A stretch of 64,000 bases of DNA from Ascaphus truei (GCA_036426205.1 CM071569.1:285194418-285258417); one strand, 5' to 3'; positions 21,823 through 32,580 are shown, counted from the stretch's first letter. The notes: generated by a model from the letters alone, not told the origin. A program made the numbers and translations.

Positions 21823-22289
21823 GGCGGGCGGGTCTCTGGAGAATACTGTAACCGAAACTGGTCTTTGTCTTTCTTTAATATAAAAGCCTAAATTGATACA
21901 TTTTTGCAACCTCTTCCTTCAGTCTCAAGGCCAAGTTACAATAGCACACTGTGGTATCTTTTTTAAACAAAACACCTGCAAGTCGACACATTACTGAAGC
22001 GCATGCGCATTACAATTCATGAATATCTGCCATCTGGCGGACACGCGAAGAATTGCTACCTATTAAATCCGAACCATTCTCAATAAACGCATCAACCGCG
22101 CGTCAGCCGCGCATGACTCGTGGCTGGGAACGCAAAATGAACGATGCATGTGCCAGGTGAAGAGCGTCGCATTCCAGGAAAAAGCCAGGGAAAACCCGGT
22201 GATTTGTTAGAATAAAAGCTGCCGCAGCAGTAGGCAGTCCTAGCCCCCGTCGGGCGGGTGACATACAAATGTTGGCCCAGGCCATACAG

Positions 22290-22490
22290 TGGCTGGGAGT
22301 CCCCAAAAATGAGCAAGGAAATGGAAGCAGGCACACAGTCTTTCTGAGGGTGCAATTTATTGTGCCACCAAAAGGTCCAACGTTTCGGCAAAAATTGCCT
22401 TTATCAAGGAGAGGGCTCTCTAAAGGCAAATTTTGCAGAAACGTTGGGACCGATTATTGGTGCCACTAAAGCACTGTGCACTCACGAATA
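22290..22490. mobile_element. PLE-type terminal fragments with hammerhead-like motifs, inverted pair
   Basis: The minus-strand stretch 22,374-22,409 reads CCTTGATAAAGGCAA, a T-loop, TTGCCGAAACGTTGG. This has a hammerhead-like layout: TTGATAA in place of CTGATGA, then stem II and GAAAC. A degraded plus-strand copy lies at 22,416-22,448, making a short palindrome. Flanking arms with GGGTGCAATTTATTG and GTGCCACCAAAAGG extend on the left. The matched region of the right arm is 32,750-32,930, where the palindrome is better kept. Confidence 0.55.
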
Positions 22491-22680
22491 GACCGGTGGC
22501 TGTCCATTCCATTTTCTTGCTGATTAGCCTTTGGCGGGTGTCTTGGGACACTCCACTGTGACATCCAGTGCATACTCCTCGAGATACGTACCCCCTCCAG
22601 CACCTATTAGCGGTGTGCATGTACTTCTACATATGACTAGTCACCAAGAATGAACCTTCCCCCCACAATAGTACTGCAAG

Positions 22681-23328
22681 TTGAAACTCTTTTTAGGCGT
22701 CAAACCTACCCCTGCCGGTGAAGAGACCTTCGATGCCTGGAAGGACTATACCTTACAGGTCCACGAGGAATGGTCCTGTCCACAAACGGTGAAACGACAA
22801 AGCATAATGGAGTGCTTGCGGCCCCCTGTGTCTACCATGGTAAAGATGTACCGTGACCAACATGCTGACGTCACGGCACAAAAACTGATGGTGTCCTTGA
22901 CCCGCATATACGGTGTAGAAGATGATGAAAGTGAGCTATGGTCCAAATACTATCACCTTCGCCAGAAAGAAGTGGAAGACCTCTCTGATTTTATCCAACG
23001 GACCCAGCTGATCTTGTGGGACTTACGTTCGCGCCAGATCATCAAGGCTTCTGAAGTGGATGAATATCGATGGAAACAATTACTGCGAGGGGCCATCCCC
23101 ACCCATCATATCGTTGTAATGATCCAGTTTTCGCTACTACAAGGATCACCGCCTACGCTGGAAGACCTGCTAGGCATGGTGAAGGGGCACGAGGCCCCTG
23201 AGCCTCTGCCTGGGAGAGGAATATTGCCTTTTCCAAATGTACTGGGTTTCTTTAATGGCCACCCTTTTCCCCACCCCCCTTGGACTATGGGCACAGGACT
23301 GTTCCCATGCCAAAAAATTCTCCATTAG
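22681..23328 (+). pseudogene. PNMA-like gag capsid fragment
   Basis: The 215-codon frame matches the capsid part of gypsy/PNMA-type gag: KLFLGVKPTPAGEETFDAW, then SIMECLRPPVSTMVKMYRDQ, IYGVEDDESELWSKYYHLRQ, and a helical end with LEDLLGMVKGHE. In the family this region builds the retroelement capsid. The true start is not visible: translation is open upstream of the annotated Met but no primer-binding site or LTR is found on this strand. It ends at 23,328 abutting an oppositely oriented gag of another family, so it is a fragment caught in a rearrangement. A damaged copy is at 32,010-32,580. Confidence 0.65.
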
Positions 23329-23350
23329 AGTTAGATCTCTTTCTCAACTC

Positions 23351-24169
23351 TTAGTTCTCCATTAGTTTGGAGGCTTCAAGGAGGGTCTTGGCTGAATGGC
23401 AACAAACCCACTCCCTGCCGCCTATGGGCAAAACCCACAAAAACAGTTCTAGGGCGACTAACTCTGCGACCTCGATGGAGCTACGGGCCTCGGATTTTAG
23501 CCAGGGCCAGCAGTAGTACAGTATGCATTGGCCTAGGACTTGGGGTCGCATACCTGGGGAATGCTGCACTTCTCGGAAGCGTTGTCGATAGGTATCCTCT
23601 GTTATCCCCATGCGATCCAGGATTGCCGCTTTGACTTGGGCGTAGTCGAGTGCTGCGGTATTGTCAAGGGCGCGATATGCTGCCTGCGCTTCTCCCGTTA
23701 ACTGCGGGGCCAGGTGGGCGGTCCTCTCCTCCTTGGGCCACTGTGAAAAAAACGCAACTCGCTCAAACGTGATGAGGTAGGCCTCCGTCTCGTCATCAGG
23801 TCCCATTTTCGTCAGTGTAACGGCAGGTCTGATCTCCAGTGCCCGGGTTTCGGGAAGCGGGCCTTGGGGCCTCAGCGTTTGTTGCAGCTCCCATCTGCTG
23901 TACCAGCTGCTGTTGAGCCTGTGTCTGGTGAGCTGTGCGGCCTGGTTTTCAGCCTCTCGTTGCTGTTGGGCGGCCTGTTCTTGATGCTGTATCTGGAACT
24001 GCTGTTGCTGTGCAGTCTGGTTTTCAGCCTCTCGCTGCTGTTGGGCGGCCTGTTGTTGCCGCTGCTGTGCAGCCTGTTCTTGTAGTATTAGCTGTAATTG
24101 CTGCTGTTGTTCAGCCCGTTGTGCGGCCTGGTTTTTCACCAGATACTGAATCAATTTTTCCATCTCCAT
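23351..24169 (-). CDS. SCAN-like gag, intact but truncated element
   Basis: Starts ATG 24,169 (MEMEKLIQYLVKN), 272 residues. Residues about 10-85 are Gln/Ala-rich repeats of the QQREAENQAAQQQ kind. Residues about 130-190 (YLITFERVAFFSQWPKEERT, then ALDYAQVKAAILDRMG) and 190-270 (TYRQRFREVQ, WLKSEARSSIEVAELVALEL, ending LLEASKLMEN) match the gag/SCAN region of gypsy elements from which vertebrate SCAN domains derive. The protein would assemble a retroelement particle. It lies just downstream of its primer-binding site and LTR (24,237-25,334). No protease or pol follows: the element is cut off at about 23,340. Confidence 0.75.
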   Translation of the reverse strand: MEMEKLIQYLVKNQAAQRAEQQQQLQLILQEQAAQQRQQQAAQQQREAENQTAQQQQFQIQHQEQAAQQQREAENQAAQLTRHRLNSSWYSRWELQQTLRPQGPLPETRALEIRPAVTLTKMGPDDETEAYLITFERVAFFSQWPKEERTAHLAPQLTGEAQAAYRALDNTAALDYAQVKAAILDRMGITEDTYRQRFREVQHSPGMRPQVLGQCILYYCWPWLKSEARSSIEVAELVALELFLWVLPIGGREWVCCHSAKTLLEASKLMEN

Positions 24170-24236
24170 TTTGGTAACTTCAGGTGTGTTCTATATACTG
24201 ACCAGAGGAGGCGCTCATCCCCCTTCGGACACCATA

Positions 24237-25334
24237 TGTGACAGAGAGGCCTTGTCTGTATGGTCAGAAAAGTGCTTACACACCACTTTCTTGCAATGAA
24301 AAGTGCTTTATTTCCCTTACCAGGGAAACAGGTTGTAGTTGCACAGAGAATAAAGCAATGAAAGGAAAAGGCATAAATCTGCAACAAAAACAATAGTCCT
24401 TAGTTACAGGCACACAACCGGGAGTTCAGGCTCTCCCCTCAGCCAGGCTCTCTGCAACCTGTTTCCTCACAGGTTGAGAGCAAAATGACAGCCTGGGAGA
24501 AATCTGCTGTCTTCCTTTTAAACCTCCCCTTTCCAATCTGTGAGTATATAATGTATACCTTGTTCATTTATGTAACTGTATTTGTAACCATGTATTATTT
24601 TGTTTTACTCTGTGCCCAGGACATACTTGAAAACGAGAGGTAACCCTCAATGTATTACTTCCTGGTAAAATATTTTATAAATAAATAAATAAATCAGCTG
24701 GCAAACCTGCCAGCTAGAGTGTGGTTCTTTTGGTCTGAGAAATGTGAGAGAGTTTAACCTCTTGTATACTCCCTCACAGTGAACCTTAACTGGATTGGTT
24801 TATTTGCCACCAAACAGCAACCAAAACATTGGGGCTACTGCCCCTTTAAGGCAAAACACAAAATAATAAAATAAAATCCTATTCCCGTTAGGGAAACTAA
24901 CTAGACTTTGTTGTGGCCCTTTCTAACGGTGCTGGCCAACTAACCTGGTTCCCAGCCAAAAACATATGAAACAGTACACTAAGAACTCTTATCTGAATTC
25001 CATGGATTCCTTCACAGGGTCTCCGTGTCGCTCCTTCACTCCTTCATGAAAGCCGGTTCTGGGGAGCAATCGTTATCCTGGTTGTGATTCCCAGCTGGAG
25101 CCCACAGGCCTGGTTCCTTCAGTCCTAGGGTCCATAACAGCCAGACTCTCTCCCGGCAGGGAGAAGATTCGCTTCCTCTCGCTCACTGGAGGGAAGCTGT
25201 CTCCCTGTCTCTGACAGCTTCCTGCCTTTTATGCCTGCTTAATCAGGAGTTCATTGTCCACAGCTCCCTGTTCAGGTATGAAATCCGTCACCCGTGCAGT
25301 CTGGAAAGGGAGTTAACCTCTTCACTCCCTTACA
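24237..25334 (-). mobile_element. Gypsy LTR (family B), 5' LTR of SCAN-like gag element
   Basis: On the minus strand it starts TGTAAGGGAG and ends CTCTGTCACA, followed two bases later by TGGTGTCCGAAGGGGGATG, a primer-binding-type sequence. It is about 1.1 kb, including a LINE-tail insertion (24,525-24,695). The right-arm copy is 29,965-31,034. Together with the gag just downstream this is a clear 5' LTR. Confidence 0.8.
24525..24695 (+). mobile_element. LINE 3'-end insertion (same family as 12,447)
   Basis: Only the 3' untranslated part and tail are present: GTATATAATGTATACCTTG through ACTTCCTGGTAAAATATTTT and an ATAAATAAAT tail. It interrupts LTR family B. The right-arm copy is 30,583-30,740. 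Confidence 0.8.
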
Positions 25335-25349
25335 GTGATATACATATTT

Positions 25350-25475
25350 CAGTGATCTCCTGACTGCAGAGTATCAGGGACAGGATCACACAGTCCTGGG
25401 TGTATATGTAATGTACAGTGACCTCCTGACTGCAGAGTATCAGGGACAGGATCACACAGTCCTGGGTGTAGATAT
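25350..25475. repeat. Two copies of the 66-base minisatellite
   Basis: The same unit as at 8,058-8,822, lying against the outer end of LTR family B. The right-arm equivalent is 29,830-29,960. Confidence 0.9.
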
Positions 25476-25484
25476 GTAACGGTG

Positions 25485-26045
25485 TTTCCCCTACCCAATC
25501 GCAGATATGGGCCATTACAGGGTGTATGGTGCATATACCTGCTGGCAACAGGAGGGGGGAATTGTCCGCCAATGGTAGTGGGGACACAGGAACAGGCTTC
25601 TGGGGTTCATACCCACATATCTCCTTAGCAGTGCAGCGCCTGTATCTGTCGTGGACTCCAGGAACTAAAGGTGATCTTCCACAGTAGAACTTATTATCTC
25701 TCCACCCAGTAAGGTCACGCACCAGGCAGGAGGTATATTGCAAAACAGGAATGGGTTTATTAGTACACTCTGCATTAACAGAAAAGAAAAGAAGGTGATG
25801 TATGTTAGCGCTAATGACAATAGATAATATACCCTGCTTGAAGGGTGAGCCCTAGTGGTAGAAAAGGCAGCCTGATGGTAATCTGATGGTACAATCAGAA
25901 TAAAAGCATAAAACAAAGAGAGATAGGGGCGCCTAATGAGTTCAAACAAATGGAATCCTGGACATCCAGTAGAAATAGCTCAAGTCCCAAGATGATCAGC
26001 AGTCTCTTAGTCTTGGGGTGACCAGATAGGACTTCGTTCATGGGA
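25485..26045 (-). mobile_element. LTR-end fragment and PLE-type 3' part
   Basis: On the minus strand, 25,485-25,745 ends with TGCGATTGGGTAGGGG then AACACCGTTACA, like the end of the LTR at 62,149, so it is probably a gypsy LTR end. From 25,746 to 26,045 it carries the sequence with GGCGCCCCTATCTCTCTTTG, matched in the right arm by 29,281-29,565, which I take as the 3' part of the PLE-type element whose hammerhead-like head is at 28,710. The boundary is uncertain. Confidence 0.4.
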
Positions 26046-26112
26046 AGTGGAACATGAAATTAAAAAAGAGATGTTTAGTGCAACACAGCTATGACAATTT
26101 ACACAGACATGC

Positions 26113-26878
26113 AAGCTCAGAGAAAGCAAAGTGCGCAGATAAATTCCCTGAGAAGAGATTTGCAAGACGCACTCAAAAAACAGGGCTTCTCGCGGATGAG
26201 ATTACAGTACTACAAGGACAAGTATTGACCCTGACTAAGCATCAGTATCCCACAGCCACAAAAACCCAAAGGAAAAGGGTACAGTGAGAGCTGGGAGCAC
26301 CACTCGCCTAAAAAACAAGGTTGCAAAGTCTGAACCACCTAAACAAGCACTAGCTAAACCTTCAGCACCGAACAGGCAACAAAAAAGGTACAGTCCTGAA
26401 TCAAAACCAGAAGAATTCTTAGCTGATGAAGCTGAAAAGATAGGTAATTCTCTGGAAGTGGAGGTGGAATTGCAACTCAATCCCAAAGAAGCTGAACTAG
26501 CAACTTCATTGAGTGGAAAAAGTGCAGAGAGACAGCTTCAAGAGCGGAAAACTCAAAGGGCTATCTTAAACGCTCTGCAAATTTGCCATACAGTCTGCCT
26601 ACAATAAGAGGAGCACCCGACGCAAGGGAAATATTCATGACCGGCATGCAGTAAAAAGACTATTCTTGGAAAAAGTCCTCCTTGAGCGACTGAGGAGTGC
26701 TGATCTCAAGCACCTTCAAGAGGAGACACGAATAAACTGGAGAAAAGGCTCCAATCCCAGCGGAACTGAGGGTTCTCTTCCTCATCTACTCTCATTAGTC
26801 ACAGAAAGATCTCGAATGATAGTGGAAGGATGGGCTTCGGCCGTGGCAAGCCCAGAGCTTCCCACAAAAGGGGAGGTA
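26113..26878 (+). pseudogene. 3' internal part of coiled-coil LTR retroelement
   Basis: Frames are broken, but pieces such as QINSLRRDLQDALKKQG (near 26,130) and EAELATSLSGKSAERQLQER (near 26,490) are Glu/Lys/Leu-rich helical sequence of the kind seen at 35,441-36,161, and the LTR that follows (26,879-27,444) is the same as the one at 38,134-38,713. It therefore appears to be the downstream portion of that family on the plus strand. No integrase, protease or reverse transcriptase motif is visible. It may be a non-autonomous element or a decayed one. Confidence 0.5.
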
Positions 26879-27444
26879 AGTAACAGGGGACTTATCCCTG
26901 TTCACAAATGTGCCTCTAAATCCAGCAGTGTGGTGGTTAAAACTGCTGGTAGGCAATTAACTAACACCACCTGGCTGATTACAGGTGTTAGAAAAAGCCC
27001 GCTCTGAGACAGGAAGGGAGACTCCTGAGCACACATGTGAGCTGAACAAGGAGACAGACGTCTTGAGCCTGCCAGAAGAGACTGCACGCTGCAAGCAAGA
27101 CAAGAGGAATTTTGGTTCCTGGATCCTGACATTTCTTATCGCACAAAGGTGTGAACACCAGGGGACCAAAGAAGCTTCATCTACAATAAAACAGATAAGA
27201 CTTTTCTTATAAGACTGTTCTATGTCTTATGATATATAAATGTCCCTATGACTTGGGGCCGGTGAATCGTAACCACACAGTTAAAGAGAGCTGGACTACA
27301 AGTGTACAGTATATATACTCCAAAGTGGAGCGGATTTGTTGCTGATTTACATGTTTTGTGTTTAAAGTGACAGGCGCAATAAAGCCTTATTTTAATTCAC
27401 CTTAAAAAAGTCTCCTATGCATACCTCTGAACACGTGTCTTACA
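26879..27444 (+). mobile_element. LTR of coiled-coil element (family C), 3' LTR
   Basis: About 566 bases, from TAACAGGGGACTTATCCC to GAACACGTGTCTTACA. It matches the minus-strand LTR at 38,134-38,713 over its length (for example TCCAAAGTGGAGCGG and GTGACAGGCGCAATAAAGCC, with an AATAAA). The first base pair of the TG end is mutated here. Confidence 0.8.
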
Positions 27445-27834
27445 GGCTGCAGTAAACCCTGGTCCTATGAGGTTGCCAGTAGTTGGTATGGGGTCTTCCC
27501 CCTCACCTTTGGTACTACACTTGTGTGACAGCAGAGGTTGTTAGTGTACATCTTGTTGTAGCTGGGACAACAGGGTGCCCGCTTCTGCCTGTACTTAAGG
27601 GCAGGACCGCCCTAAAGTTAGGTGTTGTTCCTTCCCTCTGGAGGAAGGCAGGCCACACAATTGGGAGCCTGAGATGGGGCCTTCCACGTGCTTTTCCCTC
27701 TGGGAGAGAGTGAGTGTGGACCATACCCTCACCTCTTCTAGGAGTGGGGGAAGAGCTAGGATGGCTGCGGGTGCCCTCGGCCCGTAGTGGGGTCCAGGGA
27801 CCATCATCGGGAATACTGACTGTATCCGGTAGAA

Positions 27835-28150
27835 CAGGGAGGCGCAAACTTTTTTCCCTGCGCCCCCCTGCCGACAGTCTCCTCACTCCCGCACCCCCCT
27901 CACTCCCACTTACCTCCGCTCCGGCGTCATGACATCCGTTGCCCTTGCAACATGACGTCACGGCATAGTTTGACGCCCCATGCCATGGTGACGCGGGAAG
28001 GAAGCCGCCGAGTCAAGGTAAGTAAAGTGGCTTACAGAGGCCCTGCCGCCCCACGGCACTTAATTTAAGTGCCTCGGGAAGAGTGTGGGGCCTCTGTGAA
28101 CCCCCGCGCCCCCCACAGGCAGTCTTGTGCCCCCCAGTTTGCACACGCTG
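27835..28150. mobile_element. hAT-type MITE
   Basis: Imperfect inverted ends CAGGGAGGCGCAAACT and CAGCGTGTGCAAACTGG (reverse strand) bound 316 bases of C/G-rich sequence. The flanks GGTAGAA and CGTAGAAG are near-identical, fitting an 8-base duplication. No transposase. The stretch 27,445-27,834 before it shows nothing recognisable. Confidence 0.6.
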
Positions 28151-28182
28151 CGTAGAAGACTGCTGAGTAGCTGTTAATGCAG

Positions 28183-29410
28183 AGTGGAACATGAAATGAT
28201 AAAAGAGATGTTTAGTGCAACACAGATGACAATTTACACAGACATGATACAAGACTGGCTGACACTAATGACAAGACAGACAGACACAACAGGACAGATA
28301 AACACAAAGCAAAGCTAGTTATAAAGGTAAGTTTAATAAACTAGATTAAATAAAATGTTGGACAAAATCTGGAACGCCGCTCCGGTCGGTTAAAACCTGA
28401 GTAACACTCAGGACGGCAGATAGTTAATAGCAGTGAACTGGTGTGGACTGTTCCATGTGTAGAGGTCCGCAGAGTGCCCTGGAAGCCGAGCGATCCTTCT
28501 GTGTCTCCTGGTTGACAGAAAACGGAGAATGGCGTCTCCGTCGTGTGCCGGAACCGGTGGTGACGTCACCGGACGTGGCGTCAAGGCCTGGCAAATCTTC
28601 AACGAAGCCAAAGGAAACGGCAATCCTCGCTTCTCTGCCCCTCTAACAATAGACCGCAGCACTCAACACTTGTACTGCTTGTCCTCAGAAAGTGTCCAAA
28701 CAGAGTAAACTGAGGAAGGTGTGTTTAGACACACGAAACGCGTAGGGCCATTTTACTTGTTTGGACACTTTCTGGAGGACAGCAGTACAAGTGTTGAGTG
28801 CTGCGGTCTGTGTTAGAGGGGCAGAGAAGCGAGGATTGCCGTTTCCTTTGGTCGTTGAAGATTTGCCAGGCCTTGACGCCACGTCCGGTGACGTCACCAC
28901 CGGTTCCGGCACACGACAGAGACGCCATTCTGGTTTCTGTCAACCACGAGACACAGAAGGATCGCACGGCTTCCAGGGCACTCTGCGGACCCTCTACACA
29001 TGGAGAACAGTCCACACCAGTTCATGCTATTAAACCATCTGCCGCTGTGAGTGTTACTCAGGTTTTACGACCGGGGCGGCGTTCCAGATTTTGTCCAACA
29101 TTTTATTAATCTAGTTATATTAAACTTACCTTTATTACTTGCTTTGCTTTGTGTTTATCTGTCCTGTTGTGTCTGTCTGTCTTGTCATTAGTGTCAGCCA
29201 GTTGTGAATCTATGTCTGTGTAAATTGTCATAGCTGTGTTGCACTAAACATCTCTTTTTTTAATTTTCATTCCACTTCCCATGAACGAAGTCCTATTGGT
29301 CACCCCAAGACTAAGAGACTGCTGATATCTTGGACTTGAGCTATTTCTACTGGATGTCCAGGATTCCATTGTTTGAACTCATTAGGCGCCCCTATCTCTC
29401 TTTGTTTATG
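28183..29410. mobile_element. Head-to-head pair of PLE-type units at palindrome centre
   Basis: Two units run outward from the centre: 28,709 leftwards and 28,710 rightwards. The right unit starts with the hammerhead-like motif and runs to about 29,410, where GGCGCCCCTATCTCTCTTTG resembles the 3' ends of the insertions at 58,479 and 57,263. The units carry GACGTCACC and TTGACGCCACGTCC blocks. No protein is encoded. PLEs are known for inverted or tandem terminal repeats, which fits. Confidence 0.55.
28710..28747 (+). ncRNA. Hammerhead-like motif at palindrome loop, degenerate
   Basis: CTGAGGA (canonical CTGATGA) is followed by stem II GTGTG/CACAC closing a six-base loop, then GAAAC and GCGTAGGG. 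Stem II is perfect, but one core base differs and the cleavage triplet reads GTA rather than GTC, so self-cleavage is doubtful. It forms almost exactly the loop between the two palindrome arms. Confidence 0.5.
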
Positions 29411-29964
29411 CTTTTATTCTGATTGTACCATCAGATTACCATCAGGCTGGCCTTTTCTACCATAGGGCTCACCCTCAAGCAGGGTATATTATCTATTGTC
29501 ATAGCGCTAACATACATACCTTCTTTTCTTTCGTTAATGCAGAGTGTACTAATAAAACCCATCCTGTTTGCAATATACTCCTGCCTGGTGCGTGACCTTA
29601 CTGGGTGGAGAGATAATAAGTTCTACTGTGGAAGATCACCTTTAGTCTGGAGTCCACGACAGATACAGGCGCTGCACTGCTAAGGAGATATGTGGGTATG
29701 AACCCCAGAAGCTGTTCTGTGTCCCACTACCATTGGGGACAATTCCCCCCCTGTTGCCAGCAGGTATATGCACCAGCTACACCCGTAATGGCCCCTATCT
29801 GCGATTGGGTAGGGGAAACACCGTACATATCTACACCCAGGACTGTGTGATCCTGTCCCTGTACTCTGCGTCAGGAGGTCACTGTACATTACATATACAC
29901 CAGGACTGTGTGATCCTGTCCCTGATACTCTGCAGTCGGAGATCACTTGAAATATGTATATCAC

Positions 29965-31034
29965 TGTAAGGATGAAGAGGTTAACTCCCTTCCAGACTGC
30001 ACGGTGACGGATTTCATACCTGAACAGGGAGCTGTGGACAATGAACTCGATTAAGCAGGCATAAAAGGCAGGGAGCTGTCAGAGACAGGGAGACAGCTTC
30101 CTCCGTGAGCGAGAGGAAGCGAATCTTCTCCCGCGGGAGAGAGTCTGGCTGATGGACCCTAGGGCTGAGGAACCAGGCCGTGTGGGCTCCAGCTGGGAAT
30201 CACAACCAGGATAACGATTGCTCCCCAGAACCGGCTTTCATGAAGGAGTGAAGGAGCGACACGGAGACCCTGTGAAGGAATCCATGGAATTCAGATAAGA
30301 GTTCTTAGTGTACTGTTTCATATGTTTTGGCTGGGAACCAGGTTAGTTGGCCAGCACCGTTAGAAAGGGCCACAACAAAGTCTAGTTAGTTTCCCTAACG
30401 GGAATAGGATTTATTTTATATTTTGTGTTTGCCTTAAAGGGGCAGTAGCCCCAAGTGTGGTTTGTGTGTTTGGTGGCAAATAAACCAATCCAGTTAAGGT
30501 CACTGTGAGGGAGTATACAAGGGTTAAACTCTCTCACATTTCTCAGACACAAAAGAACACACTCTAGCTGGCAGGTTGCCAGCTGATTTATTTATTTATT
30601 ATTAAAATATTTACCAGGAAGTAATACATTGAGGGTTACCTCTCGTTTCAAGTTGTCCTGGGCACAGAGTAAAACAAAATAATACATGGTTACATACAGT
30701 TACATAAGAACAAGGTATACATTATATACTCACAGATTGGAAAGGGGAGGTTTAAAAGGAAGACAGCAGATTTCTCCCAGGTGTCATTTTGCTCTCAACT
30801 GTGAGGAAACAGGTTGCAGAGAGCCTGGCTGAGGGGGAGAGCCTGAACTCCCGGTTGTGTGCCTGTAACTAAGGACTATTGTTTTGTTGTGAGATTTATG
30901 CCTTTTCCTTTCATTGTTTATTCTCTGTGCAACTACAACCTGTTTCCCTGGTAAGGGAAATAAAGCACTTTTTCATTGCAAGAAAGTGGTGTGAAGCACT
31001 TTTCTGACCATACAGACAAGGCCTCTCTGTCACA
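29965..31034 (+). mobile_element. LTR family B, right-arm copy
   Basis: TGTAAGGATGAAGAGG to CTCTGTCACA, the inverted copy of 24,237-25,334, including the LINE-tail insertion (30,583-30,740, minus). The primer-binding site is altered (TAGGTGTCCG). Two 66-base minisatellite units lie just outside at 29,830-29,960. Confidence 0.8.
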
Positions 31035-31110
31035 TATAGGTGTCCGAAGGGGGAATGAGCGCCTCCTCTGGTCAGTATATAGAACACACCTGAAGTTACC
31101 AAAATAGGAG

Positions 31111-31990
31111 ATGGAAAAATTGATTCAGTATCTGGTGAAAAACCAGGCCCCGACAACGGGTGACAACACAGCAGCATTACAGCTAATACTACAAGAACAG
31201 GCGCACAGCAGCGGCACAACACGGCCGCCCAACCAGCAGCGAGAGGCTGAAAACCAGACTGCACACAGCAACAGCAGTTCCAGATACAGCATCAAGAACA
31301 GGCCGCCCAACAGCAACGAGAGGCTGAAAACCAGGCCGACAGCATCACCAGACACAGGCTCAACAGCAGCTGGTACAGCAGATGGGAGCTGACAACAAAC
31401 GCTGAGGCCCCAAGGCCCGCTTCCCGAAACCCGGGCACTGGAGATACGACCTGCCGTTACACTGACGAAAATGGGACTGATGACGAGAGGAGGCCTACCT
31501 CATCACGGTTTGAGCGAGTTGCGTTTTTTTCACAGTGGCCCAAGGAGGGGAGGACCGCCCACTGGCCGCAGTTAACGGGAGAAGCACAGGCAAGCATATC
31601 GCGCCCTTGACAATACCGCAGCCACTCGACTACGCCCAAGTCAAAGCGGCAATCTGGATCGCAGGGATAACAGAGGTACCTATCGACAACGCTTCCGAGA
31701 AGTGCAGCTGCACTTCCCCAGGTATGGGACCCCAAGTCCTAGGCCAATGCATACTGTACTACATGCTGGCCCTGGCTAAAATCCGAGGCCCGTAGCTCCA
31801 TCGAGGGCGCAAGAGTTAGTCGCCCTAGAACTGTTTTTGTGGGTTTTGCCATAGCGGCGAGGGAGTGGGTTTGTTGCCATTCAGCCAAGACCCTCCTTGA
31901 AGCCTCAAACTAAAGGAGAACTAAGAGTTGAGAAGAGATCTAACTTTAATGGAGAATTTTTGGCATGGGGAACAGTCCTGTGCCCATAGT
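31111..31990 (+). pseudogene. SCAN-like gag, broken right-arm copy
   Basis: This is the inverted copy of the intact gag at 23,351-24,169. It begins MEKLIQYLVKNQA, but single-base deletions shift the frame repeatedly (Gln repeats, then fragments such as PLDYAQVKAAIW and QVLGQCILYYM), so no full protein can be made. It is evidence for the palindrome and for its asymmetric error load rather than for a second gene. Confidence 0.75.
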
Positions 31991-32009
31991 CCAAGGGGGG
32001 TGGGGAAAG

Positions 32010-32580
32010 GGTGGCCATTAAAGAAAACCAGTACATTTGGAAAGGCAATATTCCTCTCCCAGGCAGAGGCTACAGTGGGCCTCGTGCCCCTTCACCATGC
32101 CTAGCAGGTCTTCCAGCGTAGGCGGTGATCTTGTAGTAGCGAAAACTGGATCATTACAACGATATGATGGGTGGGGATGGCCCCTCGCAGTAATTGTTTC
32201 CATCGATATCATCCACTTCAGAAGCTTGATGATCTGGGCCGAATAAGTCCCACAAGATCAGCTGGGTCCGTTGGATAAAATCAGAGAGGTCTTCCACTTC
32301 TTTCTGGCGAAGGTGATAGTATTTGGACCATAGCTCACTTCATCATCTTTACACCGTATATGCGGGTCAAGGACACATCAGTTTTGTGGCCGTGACGTCA
32401 GCATGTTGGTCACGGTACATCTTACCATGGTAGACACAGGGGCCGCAACACTCCATTAGCTTTGTCGTTTCACCGTTTTTGGACAGGACCATTCCTCGTT
32501 GGACCTGTAAGGTATAGTCCTTCCAGGCATCGAAGGTCTCTTCACCGGCAGGGTAGGTTTGACGCATAAAAGAGTTCAAC
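32010..32580 (-). pseudogene. PNMA-like gag, broken right-arm copy
   Basis: The inverted copy of 22,681-23,328. Fragments TYPAGEETFDAWKDYTLQVQ (near 32,545) and PPTLEDLLGMVKGHEA (near 32,110) are recognisable, but the frame is broken by one-base losses and parts between are scrambled. No function expected. Confidence 0.7.

Larger units (their letters stand above)
26046..28246. repeat. Long direct duplication flanking a 2.07-kb inserted segment
   Basis: About 65 bases with GTGGAACATGAAAT, GAGATGTTTAGTGCAACACA and GACAATTTACACAGACATG occur at 26,046-26,112 and again at 28,181-28,246. The 2.07 kb between is absent from the right palindrome arm. Such a long duplication is unlike usual LTR or hAT target sites; an assembly join is an alternative. 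Confidence 0.65.
20590..28709. repeat. Left arm of giant inverted repeat
   Basis: From about 20,590 to 28,709 the sequence is matched, in reverse complement, by 28,751-34,690. Anchors can be traced all along: the forkhead gene, the PNMA-like gag, the SCAN-like gag, the LTR, the LINE tail, the 66-base repeat and the PLE ends. The left arm has an extra 2.07-kb segment (about 26,113-28,180) not found on the right. Unrelated elements are shared, so this is a segmental inverted duplication rather than one transposon. Confidence 0.9.

Noticed and set aside
23864..24177. Leu/Val-rich plus-strand frames, possible membrane protein
   Set aside because: They are the reverse strand of the Gln-rich repeat in the SCAN-like gag.
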